Positions 22,343 to 32,494 of a DNA stretch of 64,000 bases are shown in pieces; position 1 is the first letter of the stretch; each line of letters begins with the position of its first letter. The DNA lies in the NCBI GenBank assembly GCA_945910005.1, contig CAMDTW010000588.1, positions 1 to 64,000 on the forward strand, read 5' to 3'. This DNA is from Isoperla grammatica (taxonomy: Eukaryota; Arthropoda; Insecta; Plecoptera; Perlodidae). The translations under genes and the position numbers were made by a program. The notes below the pieces were generated by a model. That model saw only the letters and a list, made by a program, of their open reading frames with translations, had not been told where the DNA came from and made no database searches.

Positions 22343-22591
22343 AAGAAATTATGAAGGAAAAACGAGAGAAATCCGTCAACACAAGCAGTGTTATACGTGA
22401 ACCCAGCTGAATGTAGTTGAGCTCACTTACTGTCAAAACAACAACGTGTATTGTTGAATACGTCACTTGTATGACGAGTTGCAGCGCGAGGGAAGAGAGT
22501 GACGTGTCCGCGCGGGACGACGCAACTGACGAGAGAAAAAATAAAGAAAATGATAAAGATAGCTTTGACTGAGGAATGACTGGCTGAAGAT

Positions 22592-22609
22592 CCGGACGAC
22601 GGAGGACCA
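22592..22609 (-). other. candidate BEL/Pao primer-binding site
   Basis: On the minus strand, five bases after the 5' LTR, the sequence begins TGGTCCTCCG, which would pair with a tRNA 3' end ...CGGAGGACCA. Position and the leading TGG fit a tRNA primer site. The tRNA identity was not determined. Confidence 0.5.
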
Positions 22610-22614
22610 AAAAA

Positions 22615-23111
22615 TGTAAGCGCGGGGAAGTAGAGAGAAAAGATTGTATAATAAGAACTGAAAGTGGACTGTATATTTTGAAATGAACTTACCGAGAATG
22701 CAGTGAAGTGGAGAATAGTGTGATGCCGAAGTGCAGAGACTAGTTGTTTGCTAGGTAAAGAAAAGAATAAAGAACCCAGGGTTGAAAGGAGAAGAAAGAA
22801 AGAGTAAGAAAAACACCTCAAGAGAGGCTCGAACCACAAGCAGCAGCGGGTAGACTAAGTTGAGCTCGACGCTCGGAGTCCGCAAGCGGTTCGAAGGAGA
22901 GATGACACTCGTACGTGCCGTACGAGAGATGAAACCAGACAGGGGCTGACTGCACAATTGCAGCTCAAACACGAAAACAAGCATACGTCACAAGGGGAGG
23001 GGAAATGGAGATAAGAGCGAAGGGCGTAGCAGAACGTGACGTAAACAACCGGAAGAGTGAATAAAACCAATATATGAAATTAACTACAAACTAGGGAGGT
23101 AGGCGTGAACA
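22615..23111 (-). repeat. BEL/Pao 5' LTR
   Basis: 497 bp, same length as the other LTR and identical apart from two substitutions. It carries the promoter in element orientation. No TATA assignment is attempted. Confidence 0.95.
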
Positions 23112-23745
23112 ATACTGTACATGTAAAACGAGAGATAGGAAAGGCCATAACATTCACAATGACGCATGTTCCGCTAATTACCAAGGTTCCAGCGGTGGCA
23201 TGGAAGCTGAAGGCGCAGTTCGAAGCTTTGGTCGATCCTAAGCAATCCGGGGCGCGCGATACACGGATTATGTTGGTGACGAAGACTCTAAAGGATTCAA
23301 GAAAGTCGTAGAGAGTAATTTTTATGGTGTTGGCGTTGAGATTCAAAAGTTGTAATGTGTGGGCCATGTCCAAAAGAGAATGGGGTCCCGGCTTCTTCGT
23401 CTCGTTAGCGAGTTCAAAGGTAAGCGGCTGTCAGATGGCAAATTGTTGGGAGGAAAGGGGAGGTTATCGAAGGAAGAAATAGACCTACTACAAAAGTATT
23501 ATGGCCAGGCAATTAGAAATAATACTAGTAACCTCAAAAACATACAACAAGATGTGTGGCCTACCTTCTTTCACAAAATGTCAACGGATGAAGAACCACA
23601 GCATGCCCTATGTCCAAAAGGGGTTACTAGCTGGTGTCAGTACAGTAAGTCACTTATAACAGGGGAGCCATACACTCAAAACTGTAACGAGAGTTTCAAC
23701 AGCGTCATCTTCAGAACACTGTGCACAGAGTGCTCTGCTTTGTAA
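23112..23745 (+). pseudogene. Mutator-like transposase, C-terminal part
   Basis: Continues the frame broken at 16466: a Cys-containing stretch, then SSGGME, then YVGDEDSKGF (a likely second catalytic Asp), then CVGHVQKRMG and KGRLSKEEIDLLQKYYG, HKMSTDEEPQHALCP and NESFNSV, ending at a stop near 23745. In-frame stops at about 23238 and 23353 mark it as dead independently of the BEL/Pao insertion. Motif order matches the Mutator-like transposase domain as I know it. The tail after NESFNS is short, so the C-terminus may be degraded. Confidence 0.7.
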
Positions 23746-24029
23746 AAATATATTACTACAAAAATAAGCCTTCTAGATCCAAATGAAATAGTGTCCTGTT
23801 CAGAGACTAACATTTCCTGTCCAAAGACTGACACCTCATAGTTCATGCTGTCTTGTTGACTTGAAATAAGCTCTAAATTCGTGAAGATAAATGTGAGTTG
23901 TGCAGGCCTAGGCCCAGAAGAAAGTTTAAAGGTAAGAAAATATTATTTATTATATGTACCTTTTAAATGGAAAAATTTGTACCTTGTACAAATTGCAATT
24001 TTAAGAATGGCCTTCCAAGTAGAACACCA

Positions 24030-24098
24030 ACGGTGTCCCGACGTTGTTGCGCCGTTAACAATACACGCGGAACAACGTAGGGCACCGCCGTCGGATTA
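24030..24098 (+). repeat. left flank repeat of the 33-bp minisatellite
   Basis: A ~65-bp block with GCCGTTAACAA and AGGGCACCGCCGTCGGAT that recurs in direct orientation at about 25405-25460, bracketing the array. It suggests that the minisatellite expanded inside a larger repeat. Confidence 0.7.
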
Positions 24099-25390
24099 AA
24101 TCCGACTATAACGCTCCGTCGACCCACCTTCAAACCACCATACACAGTTCGTCGACCCACCTTAGAACCGCCTTTCAACCTACGTCGACCCACCTTAGAA
24201 CCGCCTTTCCACCTTCGTCGACCCACCTTAGAACCGCCTTTCAACCTTCGTCGACCCACCATAGAACCTCCTTTCAACCTTCGTCGACCCACCATAGAAC
24301 CTCCTTTCAACCTTCGTCGACCCACCATAGAACCTCCTTTCAACCTTCGTCGACCCACCATAGAACCGCCTTTCCACCTTCGTCGACCCACCTTAGAACC
24401 TCCTTTCAACCTTCGTCGACCCACCATAGAACCTCCTTTCAACCTTCGTCGACCCACCATAGAACCTCCTTTCAACCTTCGTCGACCCACCATAGAACCG
24501 CCTTTCAACCTTCGTCGACCCACCATAGCACCTCCTTTCAACCTTCGTCGACCCAACAAAGAACCGTCTTTCAACCTTCGTCGACCCACCTTAGAACCGC
24601 CTTTCAACCTTCGTCGACCCACCATAGCACCTCCTTTCCACCTTCGTCGACCCACCATAGAACCTCCTTTCAACCTTCGTCGACCCACCATAGAACCTCC
24701 TTTCAAGCTTTGTCGACCCACCATAGAACCTCCTTTCAACCTTCGTCTACCCACCATAGAACCTCCTTTTAACCTTCGTTGACCCACCTTAGAACCGCCT
24801 TTCAACCTTCGTCGACCCACCATAGAACCTCCTTTCAACCTTCGTCTACCCACCATAGAACCTCCTTTCAACCTTCGTTGACCCACCTTAGAACCGCCTT
24901 TCAACCTTCGTCGACCCACCATAGAACCTCCTTTCAACCTTCGTCGACCCACCATAGAACCGCCTTTCAACCTTCGTCGACCCACCATAGCACCTCCTTT
25001 CAACCTTCGTCGACCCAACAAAGAACCGTCTTTCAACCTTCGTCGACCCACCTTAGAACCGCCTTTCAACCTTCGTCGACCCACCATAGCACCTCCTTTC
25101 CACCTTCGTCGACCCACCATAGAACCTCCTTTCAACCTTCGTCGACCCACCATAGAACCTCCTTTCAAGCTTTGTCGACCCACCATAGAACCTCCTTTCA
25201 ACCTTCGTCTACCCACCATAGAACCTCCTTTTAACCTTCGTTGACCCACCTTAGAACCGCCTTTCAACCTTCGTTGACCCACCTTAGAACGGCCTTTCAA
25301 CCTTCGTCGACCCACCATAGAACCTCCTTTCAACCTTCGTCGACCCACCATAGAACCTCCTTTTAACCTACGTCAACCCGCCTTAAAACC
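24099..25390. repeat. 33-bp minisatellite (~39 units) with a 14-unit higher-order repeat
   Basis: Units of 33 bp with TTCGTCGACCCACC as the conserved part (SalI-like GTCGAC). Because 33 is a multiple of three the minus strand is open through the array, reading an 11-residue motif of the type MVGRRRLKGGS, very rich in Arg, Lys and Gly. Diagnostic variants (ACCCAACAAAG at 24551 and 25013, CAAGCTTTG, GTCTACCC) recur 462 bp apart, which is exactly 14 units. The open frame (23963-25351) has no recognised domain and is probably periodicity, though a repetitive basic peptide cannot be excluded. Confidence 0.95.
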
Positions 25391-25404
25391 TCCGTTGAAC
25401 CTAC

Positions 25405-25460
25405 GTTGTTCCGCCGTTAACAACGCACGGGGAACGACGTAGGGCACCGCCGTCGGATCG
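25405..25460 (+). repeat. right flank repeat of the 33-bp minisatellite
   Basis: Direct repeat of the block at 24030-24098, sharing CCGTTAACAA and GTAGGGCACCGCCGTCGGAT. Confidence 0.7.
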
Positions 25461-26352
25461 CGGCCATACGTTGGTACTGCGTGGGGAGAGTACTAATATA
25501 AATTCATACTCGAACCACCATTCAAGCTGTGATTCAAGGCTTCAAGCTTCTTTAACCCACCTTAGAACCGCCCTTCAACTTTCGCCGACCCACATTTGAA
25601 CGTACATTCAACTCTCGTCGATCTATCTACGAACACATTTCCCCTTTCAAATTGACACCCGGTAGGGAATTCATTCTCCGGGTTAATTGACTCACCATGA
25701 AAACTCAGTTCATCAACGCGCGCCCACCAAACATGCAGTTGAGGGTGGTAACATGTACCACACATGTACATATGCATCACCCTTCACTTGCAGCTGAACC
25801 AACAACAGTTCACACATAACGTGTGCGAGTTGTTGTTGGTTGATGTGACATAGCTTTCAGCTGCACGTGAAGGGTGATTAGCAGTTAGTGATTTGGTTGG
25901 TAGAGGATATGATATATGAATTAAATAAGCCCAATGCACACAGTCATAAGGATAAGGTATATTACAAACCGTGTTGGGCTATAGCGATAACGTACAAGGG
26001 TTTTCACACCCGGGCAATGGAATAGCAATTGCAATAAGACTGTCATAACCCTTACGACGGACCAATCTTGCGTTGACTATTGCTAAACCTTGCAACAAAC
26101 CTTATCGTTAAGACTTTGTGTGGATCGGGCTTCAGAGTGAATGCCATAGATGCTGGTGGGTTTACCAAACTTATAGGTGATTCAATAAGAGTACCAGTAC
26201 TGCACCGTTTCTGTTTTCATAGTATATTATGCATTTCATCTCCAAGATTATATTGGCACAGCACTGATTAGAACATGTACTTCTCTTGTAAAATATTATC
26301 ATATTAAAATATAAGATGTATGTTATTTAACAATAAAGTTAAAGATGAGATT
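25461..26352. other. no gene; contains a hairpin-forming inverted repeat
   Basis: 25775-25877 has inverted arms ATCACCCTTCA...CAGCTGA and TCAGCTG...TGAAGGGTGAT with a ~55-base centre. The rest shows nothing coding that I can support. Confidence 0.5.
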
Positions 26353-26797
26353 GAGAAAGTAGCACACAATGTGTGTCACCATACCACATGTCACACACAA
26401 AACTATTACTAACTATATATCATTACTACAATATAAAAATGTCAATCCACAAATGTATGTAGCCTGTGAAGTTAGCCATTTATAGTATGTTCAATAGCGA
26501 TTATTCCATCTATATTCCCCAATCTACAGGAATCACCACTTAGGATTACCTGTTCTGGCTGTGAGAAAGTAGCACACAATGTGTGTCACCATACCACATG
26601 TCACACACAAAACTGTTACTAACTATATATTGACACAATATACAATTGATACAATACACAATACAATACACAAATGTCAATCCACAAATGTATGTAGCCT
26701 GTGTAGTTAGCCATTTATAGTATGTTCAATAGCGATTCTTCCATCTATATTCCCCAATCTACAGGAATCACCACTTAGGATTTACTGTTCTGGCTGT
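26353..26797. repeat. tandem duplication, 210-bp offset
   Basis: Two copies, from GAGAAAGTAGCACACAA (26353 and 26563) to TGTTCTGGCTGT. They are nearly identical apart from a variable A/T-rich insert near 26410 and 26620. Unit function is unknown. Confidence 0.9.
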
Positions 26798-27094
26798 TCC
26801 ACAAGATTTTGTCGTTTTGTGTGATATACATAAGACTTGAGACCTGTGAAGTGTGCACCTTACATGGGATCTGATGCAATGTTCAAAATTAACGTGAGAA
26901 ATATTTAATCCATATTCGACTTCGATATTCGTCTTTTCGAGTGTGTACTTTTTGATAATCATATTCAGACTGAAAAACACTATTTGCGAGCCCCTAAAAA
27001 ATACAAATACCAAGACTTTTAAAATTGGTCATACAAGACCATGTTGCCAGATATTTATTAACATACTTCTGCAGCCTAATAATTCCAACAGTGT

Positions 27095-27545
27095 TCAGTT
27101 CAGAGTGTCACTAAATTGTGTAGAATAATACCAGTTATTAATATAACTGATCAGGGACTGATCATGTTTGGATGAATCCGGTGCCACCTTGGCCATTTGG
27201 TCGACAATTTCGTTACCTCTAATTCCTTTGTGGGCAGGCGCCCACATGAAATTGATTTTGAAGTTTGATTTCTGCATACGTATGGTGTTGGAGATAATTT
27301 GAAGTATGATTGGGTGGGTATTGTTAAATGTCCTGTACTCTGTAATGGCGTGCAGACATCTCTGGGAATCAGATATGATCAGGATATTATTATAAGGGTT
27401 GCTTGATCTGATGGAGTATAGGAATTTGAGCACTTCCAGGATTGCACAAGCCTCTGCAGTGAATATGGATGCATCAGGGGATAATTGAAAACACTTTCCA
27501 GTTGACAGGTAAGGGATCCAGTATGCCAAGATCCATTGTCAATTC
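27095..27545 (-). pseudogene. LINE RNase H domain fragment
   Basis: The minus frame contains a DNGSWHTG-like start (27540 region, in another frame), FTAEACAILEVLKFL (Glu), IISDSQRCLHAI (Asp) and APAHKGIRGNEIVDQMAK (His and Asp), the order of a type I RNase H as found in I, R1 and LOA LINEs. The N-terminal strand is frameshifted, and no reverse transcriptase is attached in this window. It removes RNA from the RNA-DNA hybrid during LINE copying. Confidence 0.75.
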
Positions 27546-28215
27546 CAAGAAGTACTAACGATAGTCGTGTGCCAGAGCTCAGATGCCGACATAAAGCTCT
27601 ACGTAAGCGGGAAGTGCATCACGCTGAGATGCGCCTAAACCGCTTGTTTCAAGATGGACGAAGAGGAAGTCAAAATAATACAGCCAGTGAAGTGGGAGTT
27701 GTAATGAATAAAATAGGGCCAATTTCGGTAATTTCTTTGTACTTTCTTTTAAATTTAAATACTTCCAAACTAGTTTTTATCCTTTTTATCCAAGTAAAAA
27801 TGACTATGTAATGAGGCAACCTTGTACGAGTTCTAGGCAATCAACCTAGATTTTGCAGTAGAAAACAACATCAAAACTAACTTAGAAAATATGCTGATAA
27901 TATTTAACCATTCTGCCCTTAACGTTAGCCCTACAAGAGTAACGAGTGCCACCAGCTCCTCCCTAGACAATGATATTAATAACTGTATTCCAACTCCAGA
28001 CATTAAAAACGTAGCAACTTGCTTAACTGATCACTGGCTAGATCATTACGATACCCGTAACAAATAATCCTGAGAAGCTGCATTGGGTCAACAAGAGATT
28101 GATTAAAGTAGACAAGATCTAGAATTTTGTAGAGGATCTGGCATCAGTAGACTGGTCAGCTATTTTCAACATGCATGCAATGGCAGTTGATGGCATGTTC
28201 AATAACCTCCTCCAT

Positions 28216-28520
28216 GATTTGATTGATATTTGGGCTTAACGTCTTATATTTTTGCAGCTTGGCTAATCAAGACGATGAGTGGGTGATAATGAAGATGAAA
28301 TTAGGGGTTCTTTGGAGCTAAGGGGCAAGTAGGAGGGCGCGTGAGGAAAGGGGAGTAAAGGGCCTTGGGGTGTGGACTGCACTTCGTCTGACTTCTCCTC
28401 CTCGACCAGTCCGGCTAGGGTGTCCCAAACCAGAAGCATACGCTTCCGCCGGCATAGCTCTCGGGATCAACAAAGCACGCAAACCTGCCCACCACGATAA
28501 GGTAGCAGTCCTTGGGCAGG
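28216..28520 (-). mobile_element. SINE-like family, copy E (short middle, head A)
   Basis: 305 bp with a perfect 12-bp target duplication AACCTCCTCCAT (28204-28215 and 28521-28532), inserted in the LINE ORF2 linker. Removing it restores the reading frame NNLLHKLSLFEKHFP. Confidence 0.9.
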
Positions 28521-29476
28521 AACCTCCTCCATAAACTGTCCCTTTTTGAAAAGCACTTTCCAAAAAGACAGTTCCGCTTTAAGGCAAGAAACAATGCGTT
28601 TGGGGAGTTGAGTGACCAACGATATCAAAGAAGCATGGAAACGGAAACGAGATCTATATTTGCAGAGTAAGGTCAACACCAGTGACGAGCTTAAGTCATA
28701 GGCCTACTTCAAAAGTTAAAAAAAAAAACTGTCCAAAGATATTTAAGTGCTAAATTGAAATTCAATGCGAACCTAATAAAAAATGCTGACAATAAAATGA
28801 AAACCACTTGGGACTTAGTTAAGCACCTACCAGGGGAAAATTTAAATGAAGATAAAACAAAAAATGTTTACTTAAAACATGTGACAAAGAAGTTTCAGAT
28901 CAACTTGAATTTGCTGAAGCATTAGCAGGAAAACTCATTACAAACAACTCGGATACATTAGAGAAGTGCAAGGCGAACCTGACAGAGACAGGACTTAATG
29001 ACATTCCGGAGATCCAATTGGAACCAACTACTCCGGTAGAAGTCTCCGAGGTCATTAACAGTCCCCAACTTGATTTAGAAATACAGTGGCCCCTTCATGT
29101 GGTATGGAAATACCACTTGCTCACATCTGCAACTGTTCATTTAGGTCTGGAGTTTTCCCAGAAAAACTAAAATATTCTATAGTCAAACCTCTCTTCAAAA
29201 AAGGCAAACGAGGCAACATCGAAAATTATAGGCCTATAGCTCTTCTTCCCACCATGTCAAAAGTGTTTGAAAAACTATTCCTCAACAGGTTACATCCTTT
29301 TCTTAAAAGTAATAGTATTATTTGCAACGAACACCATGGGTTTAGAGGAAACCACTCAACAATGACTGCAGCTTTTCAGTTGATCCATGAAATTGATAAT
29401 GCACTTGAAAATAGACGGGCGGTGGGAACCATTATGTGCGACCTATCAAAAGCCTTTGATATATTGGATAATTCAA

Positions 29477-29783
29477 GAGATTGATATTTGGGCTTAACGT
29501 CTCATATTTTTGCAACTTGGCTAATCAAGACGATGAGAGGGTGATAATGAGGATGAAATTGGGGGCTTTATGGAGGAAAGGGGCAAGTAGGAGGGCGTGT
29601 GAGGAAAAGGGAAAAGGGAGGAAATGGGATTGGGTGTGGACTGCACTTCGTCTGACTTCTCCACCTCGACCAGTCCGGCTAGGGTGGCCCTACCAGAAGC
29701 ATACGCTTCCACCGGCATAGCTCTCGGGATAAACAAAGCACACAAACCTGCCCACCACGATAAGGTAGCAGTCCCTGGGCAGG
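29477..29783 (-). mobile_element. SINE-like family, copy F (short middle, head A)
   Basis: Target duplication TTGGAT(A/C)ATTCAA, 13 bp (29464-29476 and 29784-29796). Inserted directly after the DLSKAFD block of the LINE reverse transcriptase. The one mismatch in the duplication suggests moderate age. Confidence 0.9.
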
Positions 29784-29796
29784 TTGGATCATTCAA

Positions 29797-30174
29797 TGAT
29801 TGATTAATGGGGCTTAACGTCTCATATTTATGCAACGATGGCTAATCGAGACGATGAGCGGGTGATAATGAAGATGAGAAAGATGATAATGAAGAATAAA
29901 GCCACATCCGAATCAGATCCATTGTACGTCGCGTGAGTCGTCCTACGGGAGTCCAGCAAGGGAGGGCAGGGCCAAGTGGGAGGAGAAATATTCAATGGGA
30001 CAGTGGGGGGGAAAGGGGATTGGGGTGTGGACTGCACTTCGTCTGACTTCTCCTCCTCGACCAGTCCGGCTTGGGTGGCCCTACCAGAAGCATAAGCTTC
30101 CGCCGGCATAGCTCTCGGGATCAACAAAGCACGCAAACCTGCCCACCACGATAAGGTGGCAGTCCCTGGGCAGG
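29797..30174 (-). mobile_element. SINE-like family, copy G (long middle, head A)
   Basis: 378 bp. Target duplication TGGATCATTCAA (29785-29796 and 30175-30186), which is the same site already duplicated by copy F. It therefore inserted at the edge of the first SINE after it had landed. Nearly identical to copies A and K. Confidence 0.9.
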
Positions 30175-30960
30175 TGGATCATTCAATCTTGCTAGAAAAA
30201 TAAAAGTATTATGGGCTAAGAGGAGTGTCAGGGCCATGGGTCAGATCTTACCTAGCTAATCGGAACCAAGAGTGGACATCACTGGCAGTGGAAATGTATC
30301 CTCTTCAACATGGACGGATGTAGTCAGTGAAGTTCCACAGGGCTCAAACTTGAGCCCTACATTTTTTAGTTTGTATATAAATGATCTTACATCAAATCTA
30401 CCTAAAGAATGTGTTGCCATCATTTTTGCGGATGACACAAGTGCCGTTATTACAGCTTATACTATAAATGAATTGTTAAAACAAATTAATACAATTCTTA
30501 CAGAATTACAGTCTTGGTTCGATGCCAGGAAAATGAAATTAAACTGCTCAAAAACACAAATAATTACTATTTAGGCGAGTCAGGCGAGACCAGCCCAATA
30601 AAGTGATTAAATATGATAATGTAGACATTACAATAATAGATCATGCTAAATTTCTAGGCCTGACAATGGATTTCAAATTGAAATGGTCAAACCATATTGG
30701 ATGTCTATCTAAACGCCTGAGCTCAGCATGTTTTATGATTAACAGTGCGATCTGGCCACTCTAAGAATAGTGTACTTTGCAAATATCCACTCATTAGTCA
30801 ATTATGGAATATTGTTTTGGGGTAAGGCGTCAAATGTAGGAATGGTTTTTGGTCGGCAAAAAGAGCTATAAGTCTAACGTTATATTGCACAATTAGGACC
30901 AAGGGAGACATGTAGACAGGCTTTCAAAGATTTAAGAATTCTAACAGTAGCAAGCCTATA

Positions 30961-31214
30961 CACAGTGTTCTCCCCAGACCCTGCGGCCCGCCCAACAATG
31001 ATTCCCTGCCGCCCGGCAAAGCTTTACTCCACCATTAAAAGAAATAAGCATTATTAGACCTACAAGTCGCAAATCATACATAGAGAAGATTGGGCGAGTA
31101 GTCTAACTCCTCCCCCTTGACGTCATCACTCGGTGGGTGTGTTCCAAGATGGCTGAACTGTGGCTGAACTACGTTTCCGTCAAAACTTTGGTAAAAATTG
31201 AATAAAAATTGATT
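30961..31214. other. no gene recognised
   Basis: Mixed sequence between the decayed LINE and the next SINE. Nothing coding supported. Confidence 0.4.
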
Positions 31215-31518
31215 TTGATTATTTGGGCTTAACGTCTCATATTTTTGCAACGAGGCTAACCGAGACAATGAGTGGGTGATATATGAAGATGAAATAGGGG
31301 GCTGTTTGGAGGAAAGGGGCCAATAGGAGGGCGGGGGTGGAAAGGGGAAGGTGAAGGAAAGGGGATTGGGGTGTGGACTGCACTTCGTCTGACTTCTCCT
31401 CCTCGACCAGTCCGGCTAGGGTGGCCCTACCAGAAGCATACGCTTCCGCCGGCATAGCTCTCGGGATCAACAAAGCACGCAAACCTGCCCACCACGATAA
31501 GGTAGCATGGGCAGGGAG
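31215..31518 (-). mobile_element. SINE-like family, copy H (short middle, head A)
   Basis: Core and head as in copy E, lacking a few bases of the head (AAGGTAGCATGGGCAGG). No clear target duplication. It sits immediately before a hAT-like coding fragment. Confidence 0.85.
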
Positions 31519-31535
31519 AGTCTTCATGACCACGA

Positions 31536-31890
31536 GAAATCGCACGTTCATCTAACTTCCTTGAAAGCTGCCGCAGACGCTGAAATGTTATTTAAAACAG
31601 GTGTGGGTAAAGTGGAACGTTCAATAACGATATTTAATAATCTCAAAAGAGAAGCTTTATCGGCGTTCTAAAAACTATGTATTTCCTTGCTGAGAATGAG
31701 CTCCCTCAAACCACTTTATACACTAAACTTGTAGAGCGCAGTAAAAGAATGGGGTGTAACTAGCAGGAAATGCACACTATACATCGGAAAGAATAGTTCG
31801 AGAACTAGTGCAAGTCCTTGCTGGTCAAGTTCGGTCAGATGTTTTAAAAGAAATACAATCCAGTCCGCATCAACATAAAAATGCTAGAGC
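31536..31890 (+). pseudogene. hAT-like (DUF4371-type) transposase fragment
   Basis: Across two frames: SHVHLTSLKAAADAEM, then MYFLAENELPQTTLYTKLVE, then YTSERIVRELVQVLAGQV. The order (H...H, A.NE.P.TT, SE.IVRE) is that of hAT-derived proteins with a DUF4371-like region. Stops near 31670 and 31760 and a frameshift show decay. No termini were identified. Confidence 0.5.
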
Positions 31891-32494
31891 ATTTAGGCAA
31901 GCGAGTTGGGGCAATATGTGAAGGCGATAAATATTGCTCGTGAGCCTTCGACGAGATGTCCCTGCATTCCAGCCTTTTTTACAACGAGTCAATAGACCAG
32001 ATAGTAGGTACGTCTATACCACTTAACGTTATATTTATTAAATATATTACATTCAACCTTAAATTTATTCAATTTGCATATAAGTACAATTTTGAAATGT
32101 TTTTCAGGTTTGTGAATTTTATATAATATTTTGTCGATAACTTTTTCCGCTACCAGAGGTTGAGGAGGTGGTAGTGTCCGGCCTGGCTAGCCGGCAACGA
32201 AGACATTAGCCCAAGAAATGGAGTACCTCACTACTCCCCCCTACCCGATAGTTAATGTTGGAAACGGGGTCAAGATATATATATTGTCAATGATTTAGTT
32301 GTGAATTACGTATGGTATTCAACAGTGCGCGGGGGGAGGGGGGGGGGGGGGGGTTGGGGGGGAGGTGATTGAATAAATGGTCTTATCTCAGTTCAGTTAT
32401 AGAAGAAATTATGTTATATGAATATGATGTATGTTACCTATTATGTACAGGATTATTGATTATAATCGACTTTCTTTTTGTGTTTTATCTACAG
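31891..32494. other. A/T-rich spacer with poly-G tract
   Basis: No supported gene. It probably includes the intron upstream of the P-element exon and a G-run at 32330-32361. Confidence 0.4.

Larger units (their letters stand above)
16467..23111 (-). mobile_element. complete BEL/Pao LTR retrotransposon
   Basis: 6,645 bp, transcribed on the minus strand, with a 5-bp target duplication ATACT at 16462-16466 and 23112-23116. Two 497-bp LTRs start TG and end CA. One long open polyprotein frame lies between. A candidate primer-binding site sits 5 bases inside the 5' LTR and a G-rich GGTGGGCGGTA tract directly precedes the 3' LTR. All catalytic residues I could check are present. LTR differences number two, so insertion was recent relative to everything around it. 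It splits a Mutator-like transposase. Confidence 0.96.
27840..30960 (+). pseudogene. LINE ORF2 (endonuclease end, reverse transcriptase), split by three SINEs
   Basis: Pieces in order: the endonuclease C-terminus (PTRVTSATSSSLDN, LTDHW near 27930-28050), the linker (WSAIFNMHAMAVDGMFNNLL at ~28160), and the reverse transcriptase (KPLFKKG, ENYRPIALL, HHGFRGNHST, CDLSKAFD at 29440-29460; PQGS..SP at 30340; FADDTSA at 30428). A thumb segment FLGLTMDF lies at 30650. SINEs interrupt at 28216-28520, 29477-29783 and 29797-30174. Many frameshifts and stops are present between blocks. FADD in place of YADD and EVPQGS in place of GVPQGS are further decay. Confidence 0.8.

Noticed and set aside
24030..25460. 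CRISPR array
   Set aside because: Units are contiguous 33-bp repeats without variable spacers, in animal DNA with no cas genes; the same holds for the 45- and 65-bp arrays.
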